NCBI GenBank assembly: GCA_004154925.1
Contig: QJNS01000019.1
Location: 434,001 to 498,000 of the forward strand
Length of the DNA stretch: 64,000 nt
Direction: 5' to 3'
DNA from: Monosporascus cannonballus
Lineage: Eukaryota > Ascomycota > Sordariomycetes > Xylariales
Shown here in pieces: positions 62,058-64,000 of the stretch. The translations under genes were made by a program, and so were the position numbers. The notes beneath the pieces are model-generated. The model did no database searches. It was not told where the DNA came from and saw nothing but the letters and a program-made list of their open reading frames with translations. How positions within the stretch are numbered: the first letter of the stretch is position 1; the number at the start of each line of letters is the position of its first letter.

Positions 62058-62476
62058 TGTAACGAACCTGTCATACATCCACCTGGAGGTATGAACAGTA
62101 TCCGAAAAGGGTCTTGATTTGCAGATAACAATAAGGCGAGGAATGATTCAGTATGTTCGTTAAGGAGATTTCAAGGTACTCCTCTCTCAATCAGAGAACG
62201 GTATAGTAACCTCTGGCTAAGAGCTTAGATTAATAGCTAAAGAGCGGAATTAAGTAGGTGGCTATTTACATAGGAAACCTAAAGTCTTATACCTTTTTCC
62301 ATTTTATTAATATGATACTGATTTCTTAAATCTATTAGATTACCCAGATCACAGTGATCTATGTAATCTAATAGATCAGTTAAATCACTTTAAGTCACGT
62401 GACTTAAAGTGTGGAGCTTTTCCCTTTTCTGCAGCCCTGGGGCCTCCAGAACGGGTCTACTTGGGGATCCGTAACA
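62058..62476. repeat. Solo LTR (419 bp) inserted in element B pol
   Basis: TGTAACGAACCTGTC...GATCCGTAACA, flanked by perfect 5-bp duplications ATTAA (62053-62057 and 62477-62481). The first ~200 bp match the element C LTR, with CATACATCCACC unmutated. The remainder is unrelated to C and contains inverted repeats. The base composition is closer to normal than its surroundings, so it arrived later than most of the RIP in element B. No internal region is present, as expected after LTR-LTR recombination. Confidence 0.85.
62386..62411. repeat. Perfect 26-bp palindrome with CACGTG core
   Basis: Positions 62386-62411 equal their own reverse complement: 13-bp arms starting CACTTTAAGTCAC meet at a central CACGTG. 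CACGTG is the core site of several bHLH and bZIP regulators. A second, spaced inverted repeat (ATCTATTAGATTA and its complement, about 62,330-62,377) lies immediately to the left. Confidence 0.75.
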
Positions 62477-63405
62477 ATTAAGGGAAATCGCATATAAAAA
62501 CGTAATTCTTACGTTATTCAAAAAACTCGGACTTATAAATAACATGCCGGAAAACGTACGGAAAACGGTCGTAAATATATAACGTAACTTAAAGCATTAT
62601 AAAAGAATAAAAGGCCTTATAAAAATAACGCAAAATTCGCTTGCTGCAAAATTCTTAAACAGATTTTAAGTAATAAAAATTTAAATAATTATTATCCGCG
62701 TAAAAAAAATAAAAAACTTTCGTTATACAATTATAAGAAATTTTCGAAAAAAAAGAAAAATAAGGAATTATGTATCTGCCGAATTTATTATTTGCAAATA
62801 ATAATACAAATACGAATCGCAATAATAATACGATTAATGGTTAAATAATAATAACCGCAAATTATAACCGTATTACAATTAGATTCCGAAAAATCTAAAA
62901 AGGACGAAATTAATATTAAAATTATTATTTATAACTAATACGTTTTACGTTTTTTTGGCGAAAAAGCTAGCCAAAAACGAAATGGCATTTTAGCCGAAAA
63001 CTTTTTAATAATTTTACGATCAGGTTCGAAAATTACAAATGAAGGACTAAAATATTATAAAATTAATACGGATAGCTAAATCTTAAACTGGAATAAAAAA
63101 AGAATATTTCCTGGACCTAAATAAGGCCTTATATTATCGGGATAAATTCGTAATCCCATTATAAAGCGCTTTACGAAAATAATTAATTAATTAGTATTAT
63201 AATAATTTAAAGGTAAGATATATAAGATATATCCGTATGCTAAAATTAATAATTAAAAAGTTTTACTGGGAAAATATGGCAAACAAATATCCGAAAATAT
63301 ATCAAATAATATCCGAATTATTAAGACATAATAAAGCCATATTATAAACTATATAGATAATTATAACCCTTACCATTATTTAAATAATTTTTCTAAAAAA
63401 TCTTA

Positions 63406-63630
63406 TTGAATTTTATTATAGGATTTCTTAAAAACCTAAGTTTAAATAAGTTAAAGTACGACGTAATTCTGATAATTATTAACCGTTTTACGAAATTAAA
63501 ATTATTTATCTTCATAATTAAAATTTTAATTGTAACCAAATTAATCCGATTATTTTATAATAAAGTTAAATATAAATTCGGTACGTTAATCGGAATTATT
63601 AACGATAAAAATAAGTTATTAATAAATTAA
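63406..63630 (+). pseudogene. Element B integrase core fragment
   Basis: An open piece of 74 codons: MNFIIGFLKNL then YDVILIIINRFTKLKLFI and LFYNKVKYKFGTLIGIIND. This is the Gypsy integrase catalytic core (consensus DFITGLP...VIVDRFTK...GTP..IVSD), with catalytic-position Asp residues changed to Asn or otherwise lost. Confidence 0.8.
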
Positions 63631-64000
63631 TTCTGGGCGAAATTTTATAAAAAACGAAAAATAAAGCGGCAAATATTAACCGTTTATTATCCGCAAATCG
63701 ATAAATAAACGGAACGTACTTATTAAATTTTAAAATATTATTTCCGTAATTACGTTAATAAATATTAAAATAATTAAATAAAGTTATTACGAAATATGGA
63801 ATTCGCATATAATAATATATAAAACGCATTTATTAGCCGTTTTCCGTTCGAAACCCTATATAAGTATTATCCAAAAATAATAAAATACCTTTTATAAAGA
63901 TTTAAGGAATAAATATAAGAAATTAAGAAACGTTTCGAAAAAATAACGGTTATTCGTCGAATAATATACGAATATTAAAAAAAGTAACAATAATTTTAAA

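Larger units (their letters stand above)
58462..64000 (+). mobile_element. Element B: second copy of family A, + orientation, truncated by window end
   Basis: It starts with a 206-bp 5' LTR (58462..58667) that is the inverted, less mutated version of the element A LTRs. Gag follows from about 58,700 to 60,100, with many short open pieces and an intact CCHC knuckle. Then come a protease-like VQIDINTGVQVNIISKRL (Asp-Thr-Gly changed to Asn-Thr-Gly, about 60,205-60,260), RT at 60898..61086, a solo-LTR insertion at 62058..62476 and an integrase core piece at 63406..63630. The 3' LTR is outside the window. RIP is clear but milder than in A. Confidence 0.85.

Overview
The window reads as the chromosome of a filamentous ascomycete (Pezizomycotina). 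The genes carry short 45-300 nt GT-AG introns. The gene content is typical of plant-biomass fungi: an AA9 lytic polysaccharide monooxygenase, a GH2 beta-mannosidase, a CYP53-like P450, a fungal AT3 acyltransferase and an ACS-type MFS transporter. The right half carries the signature of repeat-induced point mutation (RIP): extreme AT richness, TpA excess, and stop codons that sit where CAA/CAG/TGG codons would be. I cannot name the species.

Positions 1-35,200 form a normal-composition, gene-sparse block. In order it holds: a bZIP transcription factor (-); 5 kb with no recognisable gene; a broken AT3 acyltransferase (-); a flavocytochrome-b2-like alpha-hydroxyacid dehydrogenase (-); a divergently placed beta-mannosidase (+) with an apparent 1-nt C-terminal frameshift; a protein with three Zn2Cys6-like cysteine clusters (+); then three same-strand genes, namely an ACS/Dal5-type MFS permease, a TauD/TfdA-type 2-oxoglutarate dioxygenase and a MUP1-like LAT amino-acid permease. 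After these come an AA9 LPMO (+) and, tail-to-tail with it, a CYP53-like P450 (-). I rebuilt exon structures by hand from splice consensus, phase continuity and family conservation; the intact multi-exon models keep a continuous reading frame.

Positions 35,300-64,000 are an AT-rich RIP block built of nested LTR retrotransposons. A 190-bp LTR end with unusually normal composition lies at its left edge. Next comes a RIP-mutated superfamily-2 (RecQ-like) helicase relic on the + strand, split into three in-frame pieces by two full-length Ty3/Gypsy elements. Element A is at 37,289-44,641 with 206-bp LTRs and TSD TGGGG/TAGGG. Element C is at 44,986-52,324 with 423-bp LTRs, TSD ACAAT/ACAAT and a chromodomain. 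With A, C and one copy of each TSD removed, the helicase frame runs through Walker A-, DExH- and QxxGRxxR-like motifs and a CCxxC-like zinc motif. Frameshifts are absent from the parts I translated; only RIP-type stops interrupt it. Farther right are an unrelated Gypsy RT relic (D) and element B, a second copy of family A in the opposite orientation that runs off the window. B is itself interrupted by a 419-bp solo LTR with a perfect ATTAA duplication.

The strongest observations for follow-up are the frame-preserved helicase split by dated insertions, an accessory antisense reading frame next to the 3' LTR of element C, the differing degree of RIP among family copies, the triple zinc-cluster protein, and the two otherwise normal genes with frame or splice lesions.
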